From Janthinobacterium saanense (GTDB lineage Bacteria > Pseudomonadota > Gammaproteobacteria > Burkholderiales > Burkholderiaceae_D), in contig NZ_JACHCI010000025.1 in assembly GCF_014200675.1 (NCBI RefSeq), positions 18,864 to 82,863 of the forward strand: DNA of 64,000 nucleotides, read 5' to 3'. Of the stretch, positions 29,211 through 37,037 are shown in pieces. A program made the position numbers and the translations under genes. The notes under the pieces were generated by a model, which was not told the origin of the DNA, made no database searches, and saw only the letters and a program-made list of their open reading frames with translations. Every line of letters starts with the position of its first letter. Position 1 is the stretch's first letter.

Positions 29211-31837
29211 GCGCATTTAGCCCGCAAGAACAAAAACACCTGAAAGAAGTGGCGTACAGCGAATTCTTGCGCGCCAAGATCAAATTGGCTCAGCGCAAGG
29301 GCTTCGACGTGCCTTTGGCTGATATCCACCCCGGCCTCAAGCCGCACACCCGCGATATCGTGCGCTGGGCCCTGGCTGGCGGCCAGCGCGCCATCTTCGC
29401 CTCGTTCGGCCTGCACAAGACCAGCACCAACCTGGAAGTGATGCGCCAGATCGGCATCCACCGCCCGGGCGGTATTCGCGGCATCGTCGCCCCGCTGGGC
29501 GTGCGCCAGGAATTCTCCCGCGAGGTGGCGAAGCGCTTCACCGGCGACCAGGCTGTCGACCTGCGCTTCATCCGCACTGATGCGGAGATCGATGACCCGG
29601 CCACCATCTACATGACGAATTATGAGTCAGTCCGTGAGGGCAAGGTCGACGTGACGAAGTGGCAGGCATCCGGCCTGGACGAGGCCAGCGTGCTGCGTAG
29701 CTACGGCAGCAAGACCTATCAAGAGTTCTTGCCGATGTTCGACGGTGTCGAGTTCAAGTTTGTCTACACGGCCACGCCGAGCCCTAACCGCTTCAAAGAG
29801 TTGATCCACTATGCCGGCTACCTGGGCGTGATGGACACTGGCCAGGCGCTGACGCGCTTCTTCCAGCGCGACAGTGAAAAGGCGGGCAACCTGACGCTGT
29901 ATCCGCACAAAGAGCAGGAATTCTGGCTGTGGGTGGCCAGCTGGGCCGTTTTTATCCAGCGCCCAAGCGACCTGGGTCATTCGGACGAGGGCTATGACCT
30001 GCCGGCCCTCGATGTGCGCTTTCACGAAGTGCCGAGCAATTACGACACGGCCGGCGCCGAGAAGAATGGCCAGGGCCTGCTCATTCCGAACGTGGCCATG
30101 GGTCTGTCGGCCGCCGCTGGCGAGAAACGCGACAGTATGGCCGCGCGGGTCGCCAAGGTGGCTGAGATCATGGCTGTGGATCCTGACGATCATTTTCTGA
30201 TCTGGCACGACCTGGAAGATGAGCGCCACGCCATTCAGGCGGCAATCCCTGATGTGGTCAGTGTTTGGGGTACGCAGGACCTGGACCAGCGCGAGCAGCG
30301 CATTGCTGATTTCAGCGACGGCAAGATCAAGAGCCTGTCCACCAAGCCAATCATCGCTGGCAGCGGTTGCAACTTCCAGGTGTATTGCCATCGTGAGATT
30401 TTCGCGGGCATCGGCTTCAAGTTCAACGATTTCATTCAAGCAATCCACCGGGTGCAGCGCTTCCAGCAGCGGCACGCCGTCCGCATTGACATTATTCACA
30501 CGGAAGTCGAGCGCAAGGTGCTGGCCGATCTGATGGAGAAATGGCGCCGCCACGACGAAATGCAGGCCAAAATGGGCCAAATCATCCGCTCCTACGGCCT
30601 GGATCAGCTGTCTATGCAGGATTCGCTGGCGCGCACCATCGGTGTCGAGCGCGCCGTGGTGGCCGGCGAGCGCTTTTCCGTAGCCAATAACGATTGCGTG
30701 CTCGAAGCCATGCAGCAGCCCGATAACTCGGTGGGCATGATCATCACCAGCGTGCCATTCGCCAACCATTACGAATACACGCCGAGCTATAACGATTTTG
30801 GCCACACTCAAGACAATGACCACTTTTGGGCGCAGATGGACTTCCTGACGCCGGAACTGTTGCGCATCTTGCAGCCTGGCCGCATCTATGCCTGCCACGT
30901 CAAGGACCGCATCAATTTCGGCAATGTCACCGGCGCCGGTGTGCCGACCGTCAGCCCGTTCCACGCCGAAGCGCTGTTTCACGGCATCAAGCACGGCTTC
31001 GACTATATGGGCATGATCACAGTCGTGACCGATGTGGTGCGCGAAAACAACCAAACCTACCGCCTGGGCTATTCCGAGGTGTGCAAGGACGGCACAAAGA
31101 TGGGCGTCGGCTCGCCGGAATACATCTTGTTGTTCCATAAGCCACAGACGGACCGCTCGCGCGGCTACGCCGATACGCCAGTCACCAAGGCAAAGCCGAT
31201 GTGTCTGGACGATGACGGCGAGCGCATCCCGTTCGACCGCAAGGCTGCACCAATTACCGGTACCGGCTACAGCGTGGCGCGCTGGCAGGTCGATGCGCAT
31301 GCATTCTGGCGCTCGAGCGGCGACCGCCTGCTGGGTGCCGCAGAGCTGGCCAGCTTCGGCCCGGCCAAGCTGGCGAAGCTGTTCACCGGCCTGTCGTTGG
31401 AAAACGTCTACAACTACGAATACCACGTTGAGGTGGGCGAGGCGCTGCTGGCCAACAAGGCGCTTCCAGCCGACTACCTCAGCCTGGCACCCGGTAGCAC
31501 CGACCCGGCCGTGTGGCACGACATCGTGCGCATGCGCACTTTGAATGGCGAACAGTCGGCGCGCGCGGTCGAAAAACACGTTTGCCCATTCCAGATCGAT
31601 ATCGTAGACCGCCTGATCGGCCGTTACAGCAACCCTGGCGAAGTGATCTATGACCCATTCTGCGGCCTGGGTACCGTGCCCGTGCGCGCGATGAAGCTTG
31701 GCCGCCGTGGTGCTGGCAGCGAGTTGAATCCGGCTTATTTCGCGGACCAGGTGCATTACTGCCAGGCGATGGAGCGCGAGGTCAGCATGCCTACACTGTT
31801 CGATATGGAATTGATGGACGAGGAGAATGCAAAGTGA
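29207..31837 (+). CDS. SNF2-like helicase fused to DNA methyltransferase
   Basis: The 876-residue protein joins two enzymes. Residues 1 to about 470 are an SF2/SNF2-like ATPase with FGLHKTST (68-75, in place of GxGKT), LDEAS (157-161), TATPSPNRF (188-196) and an arginine-finger-like QAIHRVQRFQQ. Residues about 490-876 are an amino-methyltransferase with SVPF in place of the usual (D/N/S)PP(Y/F), and DPFCGLGTVPVRAMKLGRRG as the AdoMet loop. That motif order is the beta class (N4-C or N6-A). It starts in the ybcO-like stop (ATGA). Both core motifs are non-consensus, but activity is not excluded. Confidence 0.85.
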   Translation: MSAFSPQEQKHLKEVAYSEFLRAKIKLAQRKGFDVPLADIHPGLKPHTRDIVRWALAGGQRAIFASFGLHKTSTNLEVMRQIGIHRPGGIRGIVAPLGVRQEFSREVAKRFTGDQAVDLRFIRTDAEIDDPATIYMTNYESVREGKVDVTKWQASGLDEASVLRSYGSKTYQEFLPMFDGVEFKFVYTATPSPNRFKELIHYAGYLGVMDTGQALTRFFQRDSEKAGNLTLYPHKEQEFWLWVASWAVFIQRPSDLGHSDEGYDLPALDVRFHEVPSNYDTAGAEKNGQGLLIPNVAMGLSAAAGEKRDSMAARVAKVAEIMAVDPDDHFLIWHDLEDERHAIQAAIPDVVSVWGTQDLDQREQRIADFSDGKIKSLSTKPIIAGSGCNFQVYCHREIFAGIGFKFNDFIQAIHRVQRFQQRHAVRIDIIHTEVERKVLADLMEKWRRHDEMQAKMGQIIRSYGLDQLSMQDSLARTIGVERAVVAGERFSVANNDCVLEAMQQPDNSVGMIITSVPFANHYEYTPSYNDFGHTQDNDHFWAQMDFLTPELLRILQPGRIYACHVKDRINFGNVTGAGVPTVSPFHAEALFHGIKHGFDYMGMITVVTDVVRENNQTYRLGYSEVCKDGTKMGVGSPEYILLFHKPQTDRSRGYADTPVTKAKPMCLDDDGERIPFDRKAAPITGTGYSVARWQVDAHAFWRSSGDRLLGAAELASFGPAKLAKLFTGLSLENVYNYEYHVEVGEALLANKALPADYLSLAPGSTDPAVWHDIVRMRTLNGEQSARAVEKHVCPFQIDIVDRLIGRYSNPGEVIYDPFCGLGTVPVRAMKLGRRGAGSELNPAYFADQVHYCQAMEREVSMPTLFDMELMDEENAK

Positions 31838-32241
31838 CGCGCGCAAATTTCAGTGAATTCGTGCTGGGCGCCATGCCCGGTACCAAGGCCGATATCGTCA
31901 TCAAGTCAGGCGTCAGTCAGGCCACCGTGCTGCGCTGGGTCAACCAGCTGCATGCCGAGCGCAAGATTTACATCTGCAGCTGGAAGCGCCACCCGCGCGC
32001 TGGCGCGGCCATGGCCGTGTATGCCGTCGGCAGCCTGCCTGATGCGCCGTGCCGCCTGAAGCATCAAACGAAGCTTCAGACCCGGCTGCGCTTTGAGGCC
32101 AAGGCCAAGCAGGACGGCCGCTGGGACCGTATGCAGGCGCGCTGGCGCAGCAAGTACTGGATCCGCAAAGCCGCCGCTGCGGGTGATCCTCTGGTGGCTG
32201 CGCTGTTCGGCGCGGCGCGCTCCCAGGAGGTGGCGCCTTGA
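31834..32241 (+). CDS. Winged-HTH phage protein, GTG start
   Basis: The 135-residue protein starts at GTG 31834 inside a GTGA overlap. The first 60 residues form an HTH (LGAMPGTKADIVIKSGVSQA, TVLRWVNQLHAERKIYICSW). The rest is basic (RLRFEAKAKQDGRWDRMQAR), consistent with DNA binding. A role in replication or early control is inferred from position. Confidence 0.7.
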   Translation: MTRANFSEFVLGAMPGTKADIVIKSGVSQATVLRWVNQLHAERKIYICSWKRHPRAGAAMAVYAVGSLPDAPCRLKHQTKLQTRLRFEAKAKQDGRWDRMQARWRSKYWIRKAAAAGDPLVAALFGAARSQEVAP

Positions 32242-33050
32242 ACTATTACCCTTTCCACATCGGCGACTTCCGCTCCGGGACCGTGAATATGTCTCGCCAG
32301 GCTCGCTGGATTTACCGGGACATGATGGATGTCTATTACGACGTCGAGGCACCACTTCCGCTCGATATCGATGTGCTATGTGACGCCCTGGGCGTCGAGA
32401 CGGCAGATGAGCGTGTGATTGTTGAGCGCCTGCTTCGCTTCAAATTCATCAAAACAGATGACGGATACCGTCATGAGGTGTGCGAGCAAGTCATTGCCGA
32501 CTACCACGTGAAGGCAGAAACAGCGAAAGCAAATGGGAGGCTGGGCGGTCGCCCCCGCAAGCAATCAACAACCAATCAAGAACCTAGCGGGTTTCCATCG
32601 GGTTTCGATTTGGATGCTACTGGCAACCCGGCTGAAACCGGATCAAAAACTAACCAAGAACCAATAACCAATAACCATAAACCAGTAAAAACAAAAGACA
32701 AGTCGCCTCCGGCTCCCGACGATCTGCTTTCCGAGATCGATCCGCAGATCGTTGCTGACTTCAAGGCCCTGCGGACCAAGCACAAGGCGCCGATCACGAA
32801 GACTGCGATCCAGGGCATCGTGCGCGAAGCGGAAAAGGCCGGTTTGACCTTGGAGGGCGCTTTGCGCATCTGCTGCGAGAGGGGATGGCGCGGCTTCAAG
32901 GCCGAATGGATTACACAGCACGCCTCGCAGGCCGGGCGAGGGCAGGGTGCCAGCACGGTCTACGGCCAGACCATGGCCGCCGCCGAGCGGGCCAAGGCGA
33001 GGATTTTCGGTAACGCAGCAACGCAAGGAGGTCTGCATGACGCAGGATGA
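32238..33050 (+). CDS. Replication-initiator-like protein (DUF1376/YdaU type)
   Basis: The 270-residue protein begins NYYPFHIGDFRSGTVNMSRQ, followed by ARWIYRDMMDVYYDVEAPLP, the DUF1376 winged-helix domain of phage replication proteins. A Thr/Asn/Pro linker (about residues 100-160) leads to a C-terminal helical domain with ICCERGWRGFKAEWI, as in lambda O/DnaD-like initiators. The start is TTG 32238 with GGAGG upstream, overlapping the previous stop. Confidence 0.82.
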   Translation: MNYYPFHIGDFRSGTVNMSRQARWIYRDMMDVYYDVEAPLPLDIDVLCDALGVETADERVIVERLLRFKFIKTDDGYRHEVCEQVIADYHVKAETAKANGRLGGRPRKQSTTNQEPSGFPSGFDLDATGNPAETGSKTNQEPITNNHKPVKTKDKSPPAPDDLLSEIDPQIVADFKALRTKHKAPITKTAIQGIVREAEKAGLTLEGALRICCERGWRGFKAEWITQHASQAGRGQGASTVYGQTMAAAERAKARIFGNAATQGGLHDAG

Positions 33051-33687
33051 CTACGAGGAATTCGCCGGCATGGTAGGTGCGATCACCGAGCTTTACGGGC
33101 GCGCCGCCAGCGAATTCGCCATCACGATCTGGTGGGGCGCTCTCCGGCAGTACGACCTGTCCGCTGTGCGCCAGGCCTTTGACCGCCACGTACGCAATCC
33201 TGATAGCGGCCAGTTCGCGCCGAAGCCGGCCGATCTGATCCGAATGATGGGCGGCACCACGCAGGATTCGGCGCTGGTAGCTTGGGCCAAGGTTGATCGC
33301 GCGCTACGGGTTGTTGGCACCTACCGCAGCGTGGCTTTCGATGATGCCCTGGTGCACCGCGTGCTGACGGAAATGGGTGGCTGGACTGCATTGGGCGCGA
33401 AGACTGAGAAGGAATGGCCCTTCGTTGCCAAGGAGTTCGAAAACCGGTACCGCGGCTATCGCATGCGCAACGAATGCCCCGATTACCCGCCGGTCCTGGT
33501 GGGCCTGGCCGAGGCGCAGAACGCGCAGGCCGGCTTCCGCGGCGAAGCGCCGACCCTGATCGGGGATCAATCGCTGGCTCAGCGCGTGATGGCCGGCGGC
33601 ACAGCGCAGCCATTGATTGCCATGCGATCTGCTGGCGCATTGGCAGGCCCAGCTGCTTCCGCACAGCGGATGGTGGGCCATGGTTGA
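33037..33687 (+). CDS. Replication accessory protein (loader-like)
   Basis: The 216-residue protein has AAGGAGG 7 nt before ATG 33037, inside the end of the initiator gene. Its N-terminal helical domain (EEFAGMVGAITELYGRAASE, VRQAFDRHVRNPDSGQFAPK, PADLIRMMGG) is of the type found downstream of DUF1376 initiators in phages. It is therefore a candidate helicase loader or initiation partner. The C-terminus is Ala/Gly-rich. Family membership is by pattern only. Confidence 0.7.
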   Translation: MTQDDYEEFAGMVGAITELYGRAASEFAITIWWGALRQYDLSAVRQAFDRHVRNPDSGQFAPKPADLIRMMGGTTQDSALVAWAKVDRALRVVGTYRSVAFDDALVHRVLTEMGGWTALGAKTEKEWPFVAKEFENRYRGYRMRNECPDYPPVLVGLAEAQNAQAGFRGEAPTLIGDQSLAQRVMAGGTAQPLIAMRSAGALAGPAASAQRMVGHG

Positions 33688-33781
33688 TGCGCAAAAAGCG
33701 ATGCGGCTTGAATTCAGCTACCGCCACGCTGCGAGGAGGTGCTGCCTGCTACCAGTGTCTGTCCGGGTCGAAATAAATTGA
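33680..33781 (+). CDS. Short remnant gene before accessory island d
   Basis: The 33-residue frame MVDAQKAMRLEFSYRHAARR continues only to VRVEIN. It starts within the previous gene (coupled), and its natural 3' part appears to be cut off where the leftward genes begin at 33749. It may be the 5' remnant of a phage gene. Confidence 0.45.
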   Translation: MVDAQKAMRLEFSYRHAARRCCLLPVSVRVEIN

Positions 33782-34057
33782 ACTATGAGGCGCTAGCGAA
33801 AGATTCAGGTTGCTGCTGACTAAATTCTTCGCTCGCGCAGCTGCTAGCTGTTTTTTGTCGTAAAGCACGAGCATCGCTGCGCAAATTAACTCAATGTGGG
33901 CTTGCAATGCTGTCGCCTTAAGTCGATCGCCAGAAGCAATAGCAAACTCAAATGGAGCCAGTGAGATGTGGAGGTCACGAAACAAGCTGCGGAGTAATCC
34001 GTTCGCCTCGAGGTCAACGCTAGCGGAATCGTGCGCCGCCAATGGATGGGTTTTCAC
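33749..34057 (-). CDS. Leftward accessory gene d2, GTG start
   Basis: The 102-residue protein starts at GTG 34057, 5 bp after the stop of d1. It is helical (LEANGLLRSLFRDLHISLAP, ALQAHIELICAAMLVLYDKK) with no membrane segment. Low GC content and leftward orientation match the other accessory genes. Function unknown. Confidence 0.6.
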   Translation of the reverse strand: MKTHPLAAHDSASVDLEANGLLRSLFRDLHISLAPFEFAIASGDRLKATALQAHIELICAAMLVLYDKKQLAAARAKNLVSSNLNLSLAPHSSIYFDPDRHW

Positions 34058-34062
34058 GGGAG

Positions 34063-34299
34063 TTATGCAGGAAGACTGCCGCCGAAATCCAAATCGAACA
34101 TGGCGTGCTGCACAGCGATATCGACAGCTGCTTCGGTGCTGGGATATCCCTCATTGCACTGATGCTCCGAAAAATCGGGAGCTAGCAAGCCATCGGTGAT
34201 GCGGTATCGCGGATACCAAGAGGATTCGATTTTGAGGGCGGTGGCTTCGATGGTGAATTTTCCGTACTGTGCCAAGCGACTGAATATTGTGATTTTCAT
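34063..34299 (-). CDS. Leftward accessory gene d1
   Basis: The 78-residue protein starts at ATG 34299 behind AAGGAAATAT, the same start signature as genes b and c. It is beta-rich at the N-terminus (MKITIFSRLAQYGKFTIEAT, ALKIESSWYPRYRITDG). It is the first gene of a two-gene leftward unit. Unrecognised. Confidence 0.65.
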   Translation of the reverse strand: MKITIFSRLAQYGKFTIEATALKIESSWYPRYRITDGLLAPDFSEHQCNEGYPSTEAAVDIAVQHAMFDLDFGGSLPA

Positions 34300-34406
34300 A
34301 TATTTCCTTATTGTTTAGTTAAGTTTGTGGTGTAGGGAGTTGCTGGTCTGTGCGCTGAGCCACATTTATTGCCGCAAATGAAAAACATTATTTTTAAGAG
34401 GTTCAA

Positions 34407-34838
34407 ATGAACGTTGCTTTTGTTATCCCCGGTCAGCCGGTAGCGAAAGGTCGGCCGAAGTTTTCGCGCCGCGGCAAAGCAGTCGTTGCCTATACACCCG
34501 CCAAGACGGCCAGTTACGAAAATCTGGTCAAGCTGGCTGCAACTGCCGCCATGGCCGGCGCCACGCCCAGTGCTGCGCCGATTGATTTGACCATCACCCT
34601 GGCGCTGCAAATACCGGCCAGCTGGTCGAACAAGCGCCGCGCGCTGGCTGTCGCCGGCACGATCTGCGCGACGAAGAAGCCGGATGCCGACAATGTGCTG
34701 AAGGGCATCAAGGACGGCTGCAACGGCATCGTGTGGCGCGATGATGCCCAGGTGGTCAGCATCAGCCTGCAGAAGCTCTATTCCGAAACACCGCACGCCA
34801 ACGTGGTCGTGCGGGAATTGCCAGGGGAGGCCGCATGA
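34407..34838 (+). CDS. rusA: RusA-like Holliday junction resolvase
   Basis: RusA cuts Holliday junctions; phage forms process replication and recombination intermediates before packaging. The 143-residue protein has FVIPGQPVAKGRPKFSRRG, an Asp pair in KKPDADNVLKGIKDG (catalytic acidic residues) and WRDDAQVVSISLQKLY, all typical. AAGAGG precedes the ATG. It follows the accessory island and is coupled to the next gene. Confidence 0.92.
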   Translation: MNVAFVIPGQPVAKGRPKFSRRGKAVVAYTPAKTASYENLVKLAATAAMAGATPSAAPIDLTITLALQIPASWSNKRRALAVAGTICATKKPDADNVLKGIKDGCNGIVWRDDAQVVSISLQKLYSETPHANVVVRELPGEAA

Positions 34839-35260
34839 GCGCCAACAAAAAGCCGCGTAAGCGCTACAGCCCCAAGCCCGCCGTGCTGCCGCCAGGCATG
34901 CGCCGCGCCATCGCCTTCGAAATGCCAGGCTTCCAGGCCAGCGAGGCAATGGGCAAGGGGCACTTTCAGGAACAGCACGTCTACGACCTGTTGAGCAACG
35001 CCGACATGGCGCGCCGCATCGCGCCAGATGGCCACGCCATCCTGCCGGTGGCCCAGGTCATGGTCGAGGCGATTGCCGAAATCCAGGCCCGAGCCCAGCG
35101 CACCGGCACTTTCGGCGTCAACGGCGACGAAATGCGCGTGCTGAGCGAGGGGATCGGCAAGACGATGGTCTTTTTACGCGGGGTGTCGAATGCCGATATC
35201 GCGCGCGCATCGATGGCTGCCATCAGCGAATTCAACCGGACCGGCGTGCTGCGCGTATGA
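34835..35260 (+). CDS. Phage early/late-border protein
   Basis: The 141-residue protein has a basic start (NKKPRKRYSPKPAVLPPGMR) and a helical core (VYDLLSNADMARRIAPDGHA, PVAQVMVEAIAEIQARAQRT). It is coupled to rusA. This kind of protein often sits between RusA and the Q-type gene in betaproteobacterial phages. No function known. Confidence 0.7.
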   Translation: MSANKKPRKRYSPKPAVLPPGMRRAIAFEMPGFQASEAMGKGHFQEQHVYDLLSNADMARRIAPDGHAILPVAQVMVEAIAEIQARAQRTGTFGVNGDEMRVLSEGIGKTMVFLRGVSNADIARASMAAISEFNRTGVLRV

Positions 35261-35337
35261 GTGGCGCTGGCGAGTGGAAGGGCTAGCCCAAGTCGGAAAA
35301 GGGTGTTAACTTTGGCAGACAAAACGAAAGGCAAATC

Positions 35338-35880
35338 ATGGGCTTTACAGACCGCTACATCGCATCGATCGGTTCGAGCAATCTGAAGGATGACGCGCAG
35401 AACCACCAGACGGACCCACTGGCCGCCGCGGCGCTGGCTGGCGATATCGGCGCGCTGCTGTGCCGCGTGAAGTACGCTGACGGCACGCTCACACGCATGT
35501 TCGAGGGCAACCAGCAGAACCTGGCGCAGCTGCTGCGCATCTGGACGGCCGAAGTGATCCGGCGTGGCCGAGCGCGGCGCTGGGTCCCGGAAAACACGGC
35601 CTGGGACGCGCAATCGGCGCAGGCGTTGTATCGGCGTGTGGCCGAGAAGTCGCTGGCGCACTGGCTCGACAGCAAGTGCTTGGGTTGCAGCGGTACCGGC
35701 GTTAAGGTGCTGCTGGGCAATGGCATCTGCACCTCGTGCAAGGGGACCGGCACGGCAGCCGTGCAGGGCGCTGCCGGCCTGGAGCTGGAGCGCGTCAAGG
35801 ACATGGTGAGCGAGTTGAGCGCCATTTCCGACAGCCACAAAGGGCGCGCCTCCGGTCTGTTGCGTGGAGGCGACCAGTAG
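35338..35880 (+). CDS. Zinc-finger protein, candidate late antiterminator Q
   Basis: The 180-residue protein has two CxxCxGxG elements (CLGCSGTG, CTSCKGTG; about residues 117-143) forming one zinc site of the DnaJ type, and a basic helix (LRIWTAEVIRRGRARRW). It is the last early gene. A strong -10 box and a terminated leader follow, then the late genes, which is the arrangement of lambda Q-pR'-tR'. The antiterminator role rests on this layout. Confidence 0.65.
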   Translation: MGFTDRYIASIGSSNLKDDAQNHQTDPLAAAALAGDIGALLCRVKYADGTLTRMFEGNQQNLAQLLRIWTAEVIRRGRARRWVPENTAWDAQSAQALYRRVAEKSLAHWLDSKCLGCSGTGVKVLLGNGICTSCKGTGTAAVQGAAGLELERVKDMVSELSAISDSHKGRASGLLRGGDQ

Positions 35881-35904
35881 CGTAGATTTTTCTTTAAGTC
35901 TGTG

Positions 35905-35931
35905 TTTACAAACAGTGTTTTTATGTATAAT
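35905..35931 (+). promoter_or_regulatory. Putative late promoter (pR'-like)
   Basis: A perfect TATAAT (35926-35931) is preceded by TTTACA (35905-35910) with a short 15-bp spacer (or GTTTAC with 16). It lies directly after the Q-like gene. The transcript would reach the hairpin at 36093-36119 after about 160 nt. Confidence 0.6.
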
Positions 35932-36092
35932 GAAGACTTGCAATTCAAGTAAAGTCTTTCGGAAATCGTAATGTGCGCACCGCGCCACCGATAGCCGAAA
36001 CTCGCGACAGTACCCGGACCCGCATCGGATCTGCTCGCCTTGAATTTGCCGCTCACTACGCACTATGGCCGTGGGAGCAACACCGAAGCACG

Positions 36093-36119
36093 AAGCCACC
36101 CTTGAGGTGGCTTTTCTAT
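36093..36119 (+). terminator. Leader terminator (tR'-like)
   Basis: AAGCCACC and GGTGGCTT form an 8-bp stem with a 5-nt loop followed by TTCTATTT. It is the first hairpin after the putative late promoter and would need antitermination for late expression. Confidence 0.7.
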
Positions 36120-36145
36120 TTGCGCGTCCACTTTTCGAGGTCGCC

Positions 36146-36313
36146 ATGACCGAAACAACCCACCCACCGCATTACTTGGCACGCGAGTACCTGGAGCGCT
36201 GCACGCATTCAGTGGAGCCGCCGCCGACACCCGACGAAATTCGCCGGGAACTGGGGTGGGCGCTGATTGCGGCTGAGCGCCAGGCGCAGGCCGAGTGCGA
36301 CGAGCGGGACTGA
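36146..36313 (+). CDS. Small phage protein after leader terminator
   Basis: The 55-residue protein (MTETTHPPHYLAREYLERCT, EIRRELGWALIAAERQAQ) has GAGG 6 nt before ATG 36146. A longer frame from 36065 crosses the terminator and is rejected. It is helical and amphipathic. The same type of short gene is common upstream of terminase in related phages. Confidence 0.6.
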   Translation: MTETTHPPHYLAREYLERCTHSVEPPPTPDEIRRELGWALIAAERQAQAECDERD

Positions 36314-36346
36314 TTTAGACGGACGCTGTAACCGGCGCCAGATTTT

Positions 36347-36420
36347 GCGGGTGTAGCTCAATGGTAGAGCAGAAGCCTTCCAAGCTTACGACGAGGGTTC
36401 GATTCCCTTCACCCGCTCCA
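36347..36420 (+). tRNA. tRNA-Gly (anticodon TCC)
   Basis: The 74-nt gene has a perfect acceptor GCGGGTG/CACCCGC, D-stem GCTC/GAGC, anticodon loop CTTCCAA (TCC reads GGA/GGG), T-stem GAGGG/CCCTT with one wobble, and encoded CCA. The anticodon stem has one mismatch at its outer pair. It is phage-borne, in the late leader region, and seems functional. Confidence 0.9.
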
Positions 36421-36431
36421 GTGTCTCCTTG

Positions 36432-36450
36432 CTCGGCATGCCGAGTTTTT
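36432..36450 (+). terminator. Short hairpin after tRNA-Gly
   Basis: CTCGG/CCGAG with loop CATG is followed by T5. It may end or help process the tRNA transcript. Confidence 0.5.
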
Positions 36451-36484
36451 GCCGCCGCGCTTCACTGCGCTGGCGGCTTTTCTA
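36451..36484 (+). terminator. Strong hairpin before terminase block
   Basis: GCCGCCGCGC pairs with GCGCTGGCGGC (one bulge), followed by TTTTCTATTT. The downstream stretch TTTTCTATTT...CGAGGTC...CATG repeats the arrangement seen after the leader terminator at 36112-36148. Confidence 0.65.
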
Positions 36485-36498
36485 TTTCCGAGGTCAGC

Positions 36499-36654
36499 AT
36501 GGCGATTTGTTCGTTATCGGTCAGCTTGTCCATAGCCTGGTGGGTTCGCCCGTTTCTTGCTGCGATGGTAGTGCTGGACCGCGTGGTCCATTTTGGCGAC
36601 GTGGCACAGGACCGCATCGCAGCCATCGTCGTGCTGGGCGTAAAAGTTAAATAG
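36499..36654 (+). CDS. Small membrane-like phage protein
   Basis: The 51-residue protein (MAICSLSVSLSIAWWVRPFL, AAMVVLDRVV) has a hydrophobic N-terminal half that may be a membrane helix. CGAGG lies 6 nt before ATG 36499. Similar short proteins occur just upstream of terminase in many phages; function unknown. Confidence 0.6.
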   Translation: MAICSLSVSLSIAWWVRPFLAAMVVLDRVVHFGDVAQDRIAAIVVLGVKVK

Positions 36655-36791
36655 TGCGGACTGCCAGCGCGCTCCAGTGGCAGAGCTTGAAAAACGGGCG
36701 CAGTCTCCGACGTAGCAATGCCCCAGAGGACTCCAGCCGCAAGGCACGGCGGCGCCTGCTGGGAGCGGGCGGTGACACAACGAAAGCGAAC

Positions 36792-37037
36792 ATGCAGAAA
36801 ATTCAACACCCCTCGAACAATGCCGTGCTCGGCGCACCCGCAGGCTGGGACCAGGCCGAGCTGCCTTGCAACGCCCTACCCATCACGCGCACGCACGTCG
36901 GCGACCTGCCTGCCGTGGTATCGTACTGGCGCCCAGATGCCGAAGAGCTGGCCTCGCTGAATGCTGGCGGCGCCATCAGGCTGTGGGTGGTGGGCGCAAC
37001 CATGCCGCCCGTGTCGCTGAGCGTCGAACTCGCCTGA
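36792..37037 (+). CDS. Phage protein upstream of terminase
   Basis: The 81-residue protein starts at ATG 36792. It has GDLPAVVSYWRPDAEELASL and AGGAIRLWVVGATMPPVSLSV, a strand-helix-strand layout of a small family found near phage terminase genes. The 137 bp upstream hold no gene. Function unknown. Confidence 0.65.
   Translation: MQKIQHPSNNAVLGAPAGWDQAELPCNALPITRTHVGDLPAVVSYWRPDAEELASLNAGGAIRLWVVGATMPPVSLSVELA

Noticed and set aside
29627..31846. Long minus-strand frame opposite the helicase-methyltransferase
   Set aside because: Same reason: composition typical of an antisense shadow, no start signal and no motifs.
34981..36147. Minus-strand frame covering the Q-like gene region
   Set aside because: It opposes the zinc-finger gene and crosses the promoter and leader terminator; no family features.
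36655..36760. Possible further tRNA after the small membrane-like gene
   Set aside because: A D-arm-like GCTCCAGTGGCAGAGC is visible, but no acceptor pairing or T-loop follows.
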